Shown: positions 53,059 through 61,429 of the stretch, piece after piece | How positions within the stretch are numbered: position 1 is the first letter of the stretch | Layout of the letters: the number at the start of each line of letters is the position of its first letter | Assembly (NCBI GenBank): GCA_031422675.1 | Contig: JANPMG010000084.1 | Span: forward strand, 4,147-68,146 | Length of the DNA: 64,000 nucleotides | Direction: 5' to 3' | From: JAENVU01 sp031422675 | GTDB taxonomy: Bacteria > Actinomycetota > Acidimicrobiia > IMCC26256 > JAENVU01 | The notes under the pieces: generated by a model | What the model was told of the DNA's origin: nothing | What the model saw: only the letters and a program-made list of their open reading frames with translations | Databases searched by the model: none | Position numbers and translations under genes: made by a program

Positions 53059-53955
53059 CTACGCCGCGCTCGTGGGCGCCGGGGCGCGCAAGCCGGCGAA
53101 CAGATCGTCTTCGGGCGTACCGGACGGAACGCCGGTCTCCACCAGGCTACGCACCAACTCGAACTCTTCCCACGGAAAGACCTCGCGCACGACGTCGTCG
53201 GGGAGACGCATCCAGAAACCCTCGGGGTCCACCTGGGTCCGGTGGGCAAGAAGCGCCGCGCGGCGGTGACGCAAGAAATCGCCGACGTCGACGTACGTGG
53301 TGAAACGATCGTCACCGTCCTCGCTGAAGCCGCGCTCGAACCAGGCGGCGAACGGACTCTCCTCGCCCCGCGCGAGATAGGTCTCGTGCAGCTTTCGCAC
53401 CCGCCGACCCGACCACCCGGTGTAATAGAGCTTCGAGGGCTGCCACGGCTCGCCCGCGTCCGGAAACCGATCGGGGTCACCCGCGGCGGCGAACGCCGGG
53501 CCCGAGATCTCGTGGACGCGCACGTGATCAGGATGCGGGTAGAACTCCCGATCGTCGCCGTAGGTGATCATCACCTGGGGCCGCTCGGTCCGGATGATGC
53601 GAACCAGCCGCTCGACGGCCTCCTCGAACGGCGCATTCGCGAAGTTGTCCGGGCGGGCGTTGGTCTCGGAGTCCTTCATCCCCGAGTCCCGGTAGCCGAG
53701 AAGATGGAGTGCGGCGTACCCGATCGCATCCACACTCGCCTGCAACTCTTCCATCCGCACCGCAAAGAGGTTGGCGCGCACTTCGGGCGTGTCCACGGCC
53801 GGGTTCAGGATCTCGCCTTCTTCGCCGCCCGTGCAGCACACCAGGACCCCGCGGATACCTTCGGCCGCGTATTTCGCAACGGTGCCGGCGCCTTTCGACG
53901 CTTCGTCGTCGGGGTGGGCGTGGACGGAGAGCAGACACAGCGGCGCTTCGGTCAT
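53059..53955 (-). CDS. mca: mycothiol S-conjugate amidase (PIG-L family)
   Basis: A 298-residue zinc deacetylase. AHPDDE (residues 13-18) holds the zinc aspartate and histidine, and PHPDHVRVHEI gives the third ligand region. The length, the motif PDNFANAPFEEAVERLV and the C-terminal MRLPDDVVREVFPWEEFE point to Mca, which cleaves mycothiol conjugates during detoxification, rather than MshB. Mycothiol marks actinobacteria. It lies 10 nt after the adenylate cyclase gene and 23 nt before the SCP2 gene. Confidence 0.93.
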   Translation of the reverse strand: MTEAPLCLLSVHAHPDDEASKGAGTVAKYAAEGIRGVLVCCTGGEEGEILNPAVDTPEVRANLFAVRMEELQASVDAIGYAALHLLGYRDSGMKDSETNARPDNFANAPFEEAVERLVRIIRTERPQVMITYGDDREFYPHPDHVRVHEISGPAFAAAGDPDRFPDAGEPWQPSKLYYTGWSGRRVRKLHETYLARGEESPFAAWFERGFSEDGDDRFTTYVDVGDFLRHRRAALLAHRTQVDPEGFWMRLPDDVVREVFPWEEFELVRSLVETGVPSGTPEDDLFAGLRAPAPTSAA

Positions 53956-53965
53956 GGATTTGAAG

Positions 53966-55048
53966 CTAGTGCGTCTCGCTCGCATCGTTCTCGGCCACTC
54001 GCTGCCGTGCGGCGTAGATCTCGACCCGCCCGATACCCCGGATCCGGCGACTCCGAAGCCGATGGAAGGAGAAGGCATCCCGGCTACTCAGCGCGCCCGC
54101 GAACTCTGCCGAGACCACGGCCGAGGAGGGTCGAGCGATCTCCACCAGCCGGTGCGCAAGGTTGACCACGGCTCCGTAATAGTCGCCCTCTCGGGCGAGC
54201 GCCGGGCCGAACGCCAAGCCGGCCCGCGCGGGCGGCAACACGTCGTCGACCCCCGTGCGTTCGGTGAGCGCATGCGCAACGCGCAGCGCGATCTCGGGAT
54301 CCTCGGCGACGAACATGACCTCGTCGCCGATGGTCTTCACCAAGCGGGCGCCGAGCCGGGCCACCGTGTCATAGGTCACGGACTCGAACCGGGCCACGAG
54401 CTCGGCGAGTTCATGCCCGTCGAGTTCCTGGCTGATCGCGGTGTAGCCCACGAGGTCGACGAACCCGACTGCGAGCGACGGGATCTCGCCGGATTCGAGC
54501 GGCGGCGCCAGCAACTTGCGCCACACTGCCGCGCGCAGTTGCACCCGCAATGCGTAGTCATTGAGGCGGGCGAGCAACTCCCAGTCGAGGGTTTCGACGA
54601 CGGTCTTGGCCATCGTCGCGTCGTCGGTGCCCGCCGCGCGTGCCGCGGCGAGCGATTCAGCGATCTGATCCGACATCGACTCGGCGACGCGCGCCAGTCC
54701 CGATCCGACGGCGCGCACCTGAGCGACCAGGACTTCGGCATCCGAATCCACGAACATCGACGATTCGGACCGGGAGTGGAGCGCCCGCAGGACGTCAACC
54801 GATTCATCCGTGAAGACCGTCGAGCCATCGGGGACGTCGGGGAATCCCAGCGCCCGCCACAACTTCTTGGCCGTCTCGTTTTCGACGTCGCTCAGGTCGG
54901 CGACCGAATCGGCGTCCAGGTACGGGGTGCCCGGAACCAGCAGCCGGTCGAGGGTCAGCAGGGTGAGCGTGCCGTCGCGTTCGGCGACGGTGATCTCCGC
55001 ATCGGTCGCACCACGCGCCGCGAGGAACTCGTACAGCGATGCGTCCAC
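53966..55048 (-). CDS. class III adenylate cyclase with N-terminal regulatory domain (Rv1264-like)
   Basis: A 360-residue cyclase. The C-terminal catalytic domain has Asp198 (GFVDLVGYT) and Asp242 (KTIGDEVMF) for metals, Lys238 and Asp289 for adenine, and Asn296 and Arg300 for the transition state, all conserved. The N-terminal 190 residues are helical and begin LYEFLAARGATDAEIT, like the pH-sensing autoinhibitory domain of mycobacterial Rv1264. So it should make cAMP, perhaps in response to acid. GTG 55048 follows GGAGAGG and does not overlap the upstream gene. Confidence 0.92.
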   Translation of the reverse strand: MDASLYEFLAARGATDAEITVAERDGTLTLLTLDRLLVPGTPYLDADSVADLSDVENETAKKLWRALGFPDVPDGSTVFTDESVDVLRALHSRSESSMFVDSDAEVLVAQVRAVGSGLARVAESMSDQIAESLAAARAAGTDDATMAKTVVETLDWELLARLNDYALRVQLRAAVWRKLLAPPLESGEIPSLAVGFVDLVGYTAISQELDGHELAELVARFESVTYDTVARLGARLVKTIGDEVMFVAEDPEIALRVAHALTERTGVDDVLPPARAGLAFGPALAREGDYYGAVVNLAHRLVEIARPSSAVVSAEFAGALSSRDAFSFHRLRSRRIRGIGRVEIYAARQRVAENDASETH

Positions 55049-55070
55049 CCCGCCGCCCCTCTCCAGATTC

Positions 55071-56348
55071 CTACGACGAGCGGGGGACGTCGATCCAGGC
55101 AAGTTCACGCGACGCGTCTGGTTCCTTCGGAAGCCCGAGTACCCGCTCCCCGAGGATGTTGCGCATCACATCCGAGGTCCCACCCTCGATGGTGTTGGCC
55201 TGCGCCCGCAGGAACCCGAAGGCAACCAGCGCGTCCTCGTCCACCTGGGGCGAGCGCGCCACCCGCTCGGTCTTGGAGAGTGCAGACCCTTCCCACGCAA
55301 TGCCGTCCATCCCCACCAGATCGATGGCGAGATTCTGAAGGCGCTGGTTGAACTCCGCCTGCATCAGCTTGGTGATGGAACCCTCGGGACCGGCTTCGCC
55401 ACCGCTCGTGCGTTTGGCCGCGGCGCGATCGTTGTTGATGCGGATGAGCCGACTCTCGATGTAGGCCTGCGCGAGCTGTTGGCGGACGAGCGGATCGGAC
55501 GTGTCACGCGTGCGGGCGAGCAGGCGGTCGAACGAGCTCCCGCCGACCGCATCGCCGCCGATCGAACCGGCGCCCGACAGCGACACCCGCTCGTTCATCA
55601 GGGTGGTGATGGCCACCTTCCAGCCGTCGCCCTCGCGGCCCAGTATCCAGTCGTTGCGCACCCGCGCGTCGGTGAAGAAGACCTCGTTGAACTCGGCATC
55701 CCCGGTGATCTGGACGAGCGGACGCACTTCAACGCCCGGCTGGTGCATGTCGATGACGAAGTACGACAACCCGCCGTGCTTGGGCACGTTCGGGTCGGTG
55801 CGGCACAACAACATCCCCCATCGCGATATGTGCGCGACGGTCGTCCAGACCTTCTGCCCGTTCACCACCCACTCGTCACCGTCGCGGACCGCACGGGTGG
55901 CCAACCCGGCGACGTCCGAACCGGCGCTGGGCTCGGAGAAGAGCTGACACCAGATCTCCTGGTTGCACGCGAGCGGCTTCAGGAGTTGGTGCTTCATCGC
56001 TTCGGTCCCCCAGGCGAGGAGCGTGGGCCCGCCCATGCCGATGCCGATGATGTTGTACGGCCGGGGCACCTGGTAGTGCGCGAGCACGTCGTTGAGCGCC
56101 TTCGCTTCGCCGGGTGCGAGCGAGAGGCCCGCGCCGTACTCGGCCGGCCAGGTGGGGGTGGCGAACCCGGCCTCGCCCAGGCTGATGCACCATTCGGAAT
56201 AGTTCATCGCGGCCCGAAGCGCCCCAACCGTGGCCGAATCACCCGCGTCTACCGCGTCCATCCATCCTGCGGGGAGATGCTCGGCGAGCCAGGCGCGGGT
56301 GAAGTCCGCCAATGCGGGCGCCGAACGATCGTCGAGTACGGCCGACAT
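55071..56348 (-). CDS. acyl-CoA dehydrogenase
   Basis: A 425-residue flavin acyl-CoA dehydrogenase. WCQLFSEPSAGSDVAGL and KVWTTVAHISRWGMLL are the FAD and substrate loops, and the C-terminal NTIEGGTSDVMRNIL is the arginine-finger/FAD region. It resembles mycobacterial FadE-type enzymes, including those for sterol side chains, which often form heteromers. Electrons would go to EtfAB. It heads the leftward run cyclase, Mca, SCP2, with 22 nt to the cyclase start. Confidence 0.95.
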   Translation of the reverse strand: MSAVLDDRSAPALADFTRAWLAEHLPAGWMDAVDAGDSATVGALRAAMNYSEWCISLGEAGFATPTWPAEYGAGLSLAPGEAKALNDVLAHYQVPRPYNIIGIGMGGPTLLAWGTEAMKHQLLKPLACNQEIWCQLFSEPSAGSDVAGLATRAVRDGDEWVVNGQKVWTTVAHISRWGMLLCRTDPNVPKHGGLSYFVIDMHQPGVEVRPLVQITGDAEFNEVFFTDARVRNDWILGREGDGWKVAITTLMNERVSLSGAGSIGGDAVGGSSFDRLLARTRDTSDPLVRQQLAQAYIESRLIRINNDRAAAKRTSGGEAGPEGSITKLMQAEFNQRLQNLAIDLVGMDGIAWEGSALSKTERVARSPQVDEDALVAFGFLRAQANTIEGGTSDVMRNILGERVLGLPKEPDASRELAWIDVPRSS

Positions 56349-56430
56349 CCAAAACCTCCGAATCAGAGAACCGGACGACCCTATCCGCGAGTGATGTTGA
56401 CCGCCGTCAGTGCACTAATTTCGCCACGCT

Positions 56431-58341
56431 TTGGCATCCGACACCCCCCCTCCCCTCCCGGTCCGGCCGAGCCTCGATCCGTTGCCGGCCCCCGGTCGCG
56501 CCGCATTGGCCCGCGCGTGGCGCGAACAACGGCTCGGGCTCGCGGCCATGGTGATCGCCACCGTGGTCCTGTTCGTCGTGATCGTGGCGATCGGCGATCG
56601 GATCACGCACCGGGATCGCGTGCTCGCCGGAGTGCAGGTCGGGCGGATCTCGATCGGGAACGACACCGAACGCGAGGCCGTCGATACCGTCGCCGGTCTC
56701 GGCACCCGCCTCGCACTGCAGCCGATCCATGGCCACGCCGACGGCACACCCCTCACGCTCGATCCGCTGGCCGTCGGCTACCGGGTCGATGCCGCGGCAA
56801 CGGTGCGCGCGGCGCGCCGAGCCGGCCGCGCCATGAACCCCGTCGACGCGCTGGCCGGGACTCTCCTGCGCCGACTCCGGCCGGATCACGTTCCGCTCGT
56901 CGTGCGGTACGACAAAAACCGGCTCGCGACGGTGATCGACTCGTGGGTCGGTGCCACCGGTAAGGGACTCGTCGATGGCGGGTTGCGGTTCGACAACGGA
57001 CAGGTCGCCGAGATCCCGCCGCGCCGCGGGGTCGGCATAGACCGGGCCGAGGCCGAACGCCGGGTGCGGCGGGCGTTCGCGCGCGGATCGACCGAGATCG
57101 GAGCGGTTCGCATCGGGCCGACCGAGCCCACCATCTCGCTCGCCCAGGTGCGCGCCGTCGCCCGCCGCGCGCGGCGCATTCTGGCCGCCCCCGTCACCAT
57201 CAACCCCGCGACCGTCGAACCCGCGACCGTCGCACCCGCGACCGTCGAACCCGCCACCACGACGGTCACGCTGACCCCGCAGCAGGTCGCCACGACGCTC
57301 CGGACGCGTATCCACGGAACGCGCCTCGTCCTCTCCGTCGACGACGTAGCGTTACGCACCGCGATCGGACTGGCGCTCGCGACGATCGAGACCAGCCCGA
57401 AGGACGCCACGTTCGCGATCTCCGGCACCAGGGTTTCGGTGGTCCCCGCCGTCGAAGGTCGGACCGTGTCCATGGCCGCGCTCGGTCGAGCGATCGCCCG
57501 GGGTCACCACGCGATCACGGCCAAGACCGCGATCACCCAACCGGCTCGCACCACGGAATGGGCGCAACGACAGAACATCACCGAGCTGGTTTCCACCTTC
57601 ACCACCAACCACCCGTGTTGCGCGCCGCGGGTCACCAACATCCAGCGGGCCGCTGACGCGATCAACGGAACCGTCGTCGAGGCGGGTGCCACCTTCAGCC
57701 TGAACGACGCGCTGGGCCCGCGGACGATCGCGAAGGGCTACCAACTCGCACCGGGCATCGGCGCCAACCTCGAGTTCGAGGATTCCGTCGGCGGTGGGGT
57801 GAGCCAGTTATCCACGACCCTCTACAACGCCACCTTCTTCGGCTGCTACGAGGACGTGACCCATTCGGTTCACGCGCTCTACATCTCTCGGTACCCGATG
57901 GGACGCGAAGCCACGCTGAACTACCCGTCGATCGACAACAAGTTCCGGAACGACTCACGCTCCGGACTCCTGATCCGCACCGCCTACGGACCGACGTCGA
58001 TCACCGTCTCCTTCTACGGCAACAAGGAGGGTCGGAGCTGTACCGCCGAGGGCCCGAACATTCTCCAGACCGTCCCGATCGAGATCGAGTACGTGGACGA
58101 CCCCGCGCTCCCGATCGGGACCGAGAAGGTGCTGTCCCCGGGATCGGTGGGCTACGTCGTCGAGAATTTCCGCATCATCCGTCGGCCGGGCATGCCCGAC
58201 GGCCGCGAGCGCTACGTCGAGACCTATTCGATGGCCAAGGCCAAAGTGGCGCGCGGCACCGGACCACCGCTTCCGCTGCCCGTGCCGACCACCACACCAC
58301 TGCCGCCCTCCCCTTCCCCGACGCCGACGCCGACGCCCTGA
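56431..58341 (+). CDS. VanW-family membrane protein with Pro-rich tail
   Basis: A 636-residue exported protein. One membrane helix (about 35-57) is followed by two peptidoglycan-binding-like repeats (about 60-220 and 280-380) and a VanW domain (about 410-540) with ATFSLNDALGPRT, GGGVSQLSTTLYNATFFG and YPSIDNKFRNDS. VanW genes go with glycopeptide resistance or cell-wall roles, but the function is not settled. A PATVEPATVAPATVEP run lies between the two repeats. It starts at TTG 56431; no better start is visible. Confidence 0.88.
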   Translation: MASDTPPPLPVRPSLDPLPAPGRAALARAWREQRLGLAAMVIATVVLFVVIVAIGDRITHRDRVLAGVQVGRISIGNDTEREAVDTVAGLGTRLALQPIHGHADGTPLTLDPLAVGYRVDAAATVRAARRAGRAMNPVDALAGTLLRRLRPDHVPLVVRYDKNRLATVIDSWVGATGKGLVDGGLRFDNGQVAEIPPRRGVGIDRAEAERRVRRAFARGSTEIGAVRIGPTEPTISLAQVRAVARRARRILAAPVTINPATVEPATVAPATVEPATTTVTLTPQQVATTLRTRIHGTRLVLSVDDVALRTAIGLALATIETSPKDATFAISGTRVSVVPAVEGRTVSMAALGRAIARGHHAITAKTAITQPARTTEWAQRQNITELVSTFTTNHPCCAPRVTNIQRAADAINGTVVEAGATFSLNDALGPRTIAKGYQLAPGIGANLEFEDSVGGGVSQLSTTLYNATFFGCYEDVTHSVHALYISRYPMGREATLNYPSIDNKFRNDSRSGLLIRTAYGPTSITVSFYGNKEGRSCTAEGPNILQTVPIEIEYVDDPALPIGTEKVLSPGSVGYVVENFRIIRRPGMPDGRERYVETYSMAKAKVARGTGPPLPLPVPTTTPLPPSPSPTPTPTP

Positions 58342-58445
58342 GCATGCGGGCGCAACTTGGTCGTTTCCGAACAATTCCCTGACCGGGCGAGCACGTCCCC
58401 TTGCGATGCTGCTCGGACACCCACCCGCTCACTCAGGAGAACATC

Positions 58446-58919
58446 GTGAAACACAGCTCACTTCGCCGGCTCGTCGGCACCGGACTGACGGCCGCCATGC
58501 TCGGCGTGTCCGCCGTCGCCGTCGCCGCCCCGGCCGGCGCAGCCAACTCGGACACCGCGCCCGACGGCGCCCGTCGGCATCGGATGCACCTGACCGACGA
58601 CCAGAAGCAGTGCCTGAAGGACGAAGGCATCAGCCGCCCGATCCGACCCCTCACCCGCGAGAAGGTTGGCGCCCTCCAAGCCGCCGCCAAAGCGTGCGAC
58701 ATCACGCTGCCCAACCGCCTCGGCGAGCGTCTCGCCCGCCGACTCAACCGGGTGGCGCTGACTGATGATCAGAAGCAGTGCCTGAAGGACGAAGGCATCA
58801 GCCGCCCGATCCGACCCCTCACCCGCGAGAAGGTTGCCGCCCTCAAGGCCGCCGCCGAAGCCTGCGACATCACGCGGCCCAACCACGGGGGCGACCGAAA
58901 GTCCGCCCGCCCGAGCTGA
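58446..58919 (+). CDS. secreted protein with duplicated 42-residue unit
   Basis: A 157-residue protein with a signal peptide (cleavage after PAGA, near residue 32). The mature part holds two copies of a 42-residue unit starting LTDDQKQCLKDEGI, each with two cysteines (in KQCLKDE and KACDIT or EACDIT), which could form one disulfide per unit. CAGGAG precedes GTG 58446. I know no function; small secreted helical repeats like this occur in actinobacteria. Confidence 0.8.
   Translation: MKHSSLRRLVGTGLTAAMLGVSAVAVAAPAGAANSDTAPDGARRHRMHLTDDQKQCLKDEGISRPIRPLTREKVGALQAAAKACDITLPNRLGERLARRLNRVALTDDQKQCLKDEGISRPIRPLTREKVAALKAAAEACDITRPNHGGDRKSARPS
58590..58883 (+). repeat. internal gene duplication, two 126-bp units 168 bp apart
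   Basis: 58590-58715 and 58758-58883 encode near-identical 42-residue units. About 66 consecutive bases from AGAAGCAGTG to GAGAAGGTTG are identical, so the copies are recent or gene-converted. The units are separated by 14 codons (LGERLARRL). Confidence 0.85.
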
Positions 58920-58937
58920 GCGGTTCGCACCTACGAG

Positions 58938-58961
58938 GAGGCGCCCCTGCGGGGGCGTCTC
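58938..58961. terminator. hairpin between convergent genes
   Basis: GAGGCGCCCC and GGGGCGTCTC pair as a 10-bp stem with one G-T wobble and a TGCG loop. It lies between the duplicated secreted-protein gene and the P-type ATPase gene. No T-run follows, so it may act in both directions. Confidence 0.6.
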
Positions 58962-58985
58962 GTCGCGTTCATCGCAGGCGCGTGG

Positions 58986-61358
58986 TCAGTCGGACTCGGC
59001 GGCGCGTGATCGGGCGATCAACTCGATCACCACGCAGCCGACGAATGCACACCCGAGCGCGATCGTGAACACCGCGCTGGTCGGCAGTCGGAGCGCGAAG
59101 AAGCGGCGCACCCACGGGACGACGAGCACGATCGTGGCGGCGCCAGCCATCGCCCCGACCAACACGGCGCGGTATCGAGTGAATGGGCGGGCCAACACCA
59201 TCAGGACGTAGAGCCCGACGACGAGGACCACCACGAGCGCCGCGGTTCGCGCTTCGCGAATGACCCGATCGTCACGGGCGAGTCCGTACGCAACGAAGGA
59301 GACGATCGCAATCGTCGCGCCGGCCGGGATCGCGAAGCGCAGCACCCGGCCGACGAAGCCCGGGACGTAGCGACGGGTATTGGGCGCCAGCGCGAGGAAG
59401 AAGCCGGGAACGCCGATGGTCAGGACGTCGATGACGGTGAAGTTCCGGGGCAGGAACGGATAGGGCCACCCCGTCACCAAGACCGCAACCGCGATGAGCG
59501 CCGCGTAGACGGTCTTGGTGATGAACAGGTTTGCCGCGCGCTCGATGTTGGCCGTGACCCGTCGGCCCTCGGCGACGACCCCGGGCAGAGTCGAGAACTT
59601 GCCGTCGAGCAGGACGAGTTGCGCAACCGATCGGGTCGCGGCAGCGCCCGATCCCATCGCCACTCCGATGTCCGCGTCCTTGAGCGCCAGCGCATCGTTG
59701 ACGCCGTCGCCCGTCATCGCAACAACATGCCCGCGCGACTGAAGTGCGCCGACCATGGCGCGCTTCTGATGGGGGGTCACCCGTCCGAACACCGAATGCT
59801 GCTCGAGGACGTCGGCCAGCGCGTCCTGATCCTCCGGGAGCTCTCGCGCATCGCAAGGTTCTCCCGCATCCAGCCCGACCCGGCGGGCGACCGCACCGAC
59901 GGTGCGAGGGTTGTCCCCGGAAATCACTTTCAGCGTGACGCCCTGAGCCCGGAAGTACTCCAGCGTTTCGGCCGCATCGGGGCGCACCTGCTCGTCGAAG
60001 CAGACCAACGCGACCGGTTCGAGATCGCCCGGGAGGTCCTCGGCGTCAAGCGGCGATGCCGTGTGTGCGAGTAGCAGGGTCCGAGACCCCGTTGCCGCGA
60101 GTTCATCGGCCCGGACGCGCACCGGCGCGTCCGAGTCGGTCCAGACCATCTCCGGCGCACCGACGACCCAACTGCCGTGCTCGGAGAATGAGACGGCACT
60201 CCATTTCCGAGCCGACGAGAACGGGGTGGCGCCCGATCGATCCCAGCCGGGATCGGCGAACGCCGCGCCCAACGCTTCGAGCGTCGCGTTCGCGTTGTCA
60301 TCGGCCGCGAGCGCGCCCAACGCCTGCTCCACTTCCGCATCGGTCCGGCCGGGAAGCGGCTCGAAGCGCGAGAACGCGATCGACCCCTCGGTCAACGTGC
60401 CGGTCTTGTCCAAACACACCACATCGACCCGCGCCAGTCCCTCGACCGCCGGGAGTTCCTGGACGAGCACGTGGCGCCGGGCCAGGGTGACGGCGGCAAC
60501 CCCGAACGCCACCGAGGTCAGGAGGACCAGGCCCAGCGGCACCATGCCGACGATCGCGGCGACGGCGCCGATCACGGCCTCCGGCACGTCGTTGTCGCCG
60601 AGCTGGCGGGCGAACAGGAGTGGCGTGACGACCACCAACAACCACACCACGTACCGAAGGATCCGGTTGATTCCTTCCATGAGTTCGGACTTCGTCACCG
60701 TGAACCGGCGCGCCTCGGTGGCCAACTTCCGGGCGTAGGCATTCGCCCCGACCGCGGTGGCCTGGATCCGACCGGACCCCGACGCAACGAAGCTGCCCGA
60801 TAACGCTCGATCGCCGGGCACCTTGAGGACGGCGTCGGCTTCACCGGTCAGCAGCGACTCGTCGAGATCGAGACCGGTTGCGGCAGTGACCGTGCCGTCC
60901 GCGGGCACCTGGTCGCCGGTTCGCAGCTCGAGCAGGTCGTCGAGGACTACACCAGCAATCGGGATCTCGATCACTCGGCCGTTCCGTACGACCCGCGCGA
61001 TCGGAGCGTTGAGCACGGCGAGATGATCGAGTGTCTTCTTCGCGCGGAGTTCCTGGCCGATGCCGATGACCGCGTTCGCGACGAGCACGATGCCGAACAG
61101 ACCGTCGGCCGGAGACCCGAAGATCAGGACCAGCGCGAACATCACGCCGAGGATCGCGTTGAATCGGGTCAGCACGTTGGCGCGCACGATCTCGTTCAGC
61201 GTGCGGCTGGTGCGTTCGCCGCTGTCGTTCGACTCCCCCCGGGCCGTGCGCTCGGCAACTTCCGCGTCGGTCAGCCCCTCCGGTCGAGTCGGCGGGCGGT
61301 CCGCCGCCGGCGAGGGATCGACACGCGAGACGGCACTGGTACTGACCGGGTCCGACAC
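58986..61358 (-). CDS. P-type cation-transporting ATPase
   Basis: A 790-residue ion pump. The phosphorylation site is CLDKTGTLT, the nucleotide motif VISGDNP, the hinge MTGDGVNDALALKDADIG, and the A-domain LTGEAD. About eight or more membrane helices flank these. It resembles the calcium/magnesium-type (P2-like) ATPases that have no N-terminal metal-binding domain, but the ion is uncertain. GTG 61358 was chosen; the open frame starts at TTG 61442 and overlaps the divergent GGDEF gene. Confidence 0.9.
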   Translation of the reverse strand: MSDPVSTSAVSRVDPSPAADRPPTRPEGLTDAEVAERTARGESNDSGERTSRTLNEIVRANVLTRFNAILGVMFALVLIFGSPADGLFGIVLVANAVIGIGQELRAKKTLDHLAVLNAPIARVVRNGRVIEIPIAGVVLDDLLELRTGDQVPADGTVTAATGLDLDESLLTGEADAVLKVPGDRALSGSFVASGSGRIQATAVGANAYARKLATEARRFTVTKSELMEGINRILRYVVWLLVVVTPLLFARQLGDNDVPEAVIGAVAAIVGMVPLGLVLLTSVAFGVAAVTLARRHVLVQELPAVEGLARVDVVCLDKTGTLTEGSIAFSRFEPLPGRTDAEVEQALGALAADDNANATLEALGAAFADPGWDRSGATPFSSARKWSAVSFSEHGSWVVGAPEMVWTDSDAPVRVRADELAATGSRTLLLAHTASPLDAEDLPGDLEPVALVCFDEQVRPDAAETLEYFRAQGVTLKVISGDNPRTVGAVARRVGLDAGEPCDARELPEDQDALADVLEQHSVFGRVTPHQKRAMVGALQSRGHVVAMTGDGVNDALALKDADIGVAMGSGAAATRSVAQLVLLDGKFSTLPGVVAEGRRVTANIERAANLFITKTVYAALIAVAVLVTGWPYPFLPRNFTVIDVLTIGVPGFFLALAPNTRRYVPGFVGRVLRFAIPAGATIAIVSFVAYGLARDDRVIREARTAALVVVLVVGLYVLMVLARPFTRYRAVLVGAMAGAATIVLVVPWVRRFFALRLPTSAVFTIALGCAFVGCVVIELIARSRAAESD

Positions 61359-61429
61359 GCCGTGGACCGTACCCCCAGCCGGGCTCCGAAGACGCGTTTT
61401 GGCCCTGAAGGTCCGGACGATTCGCGTCG

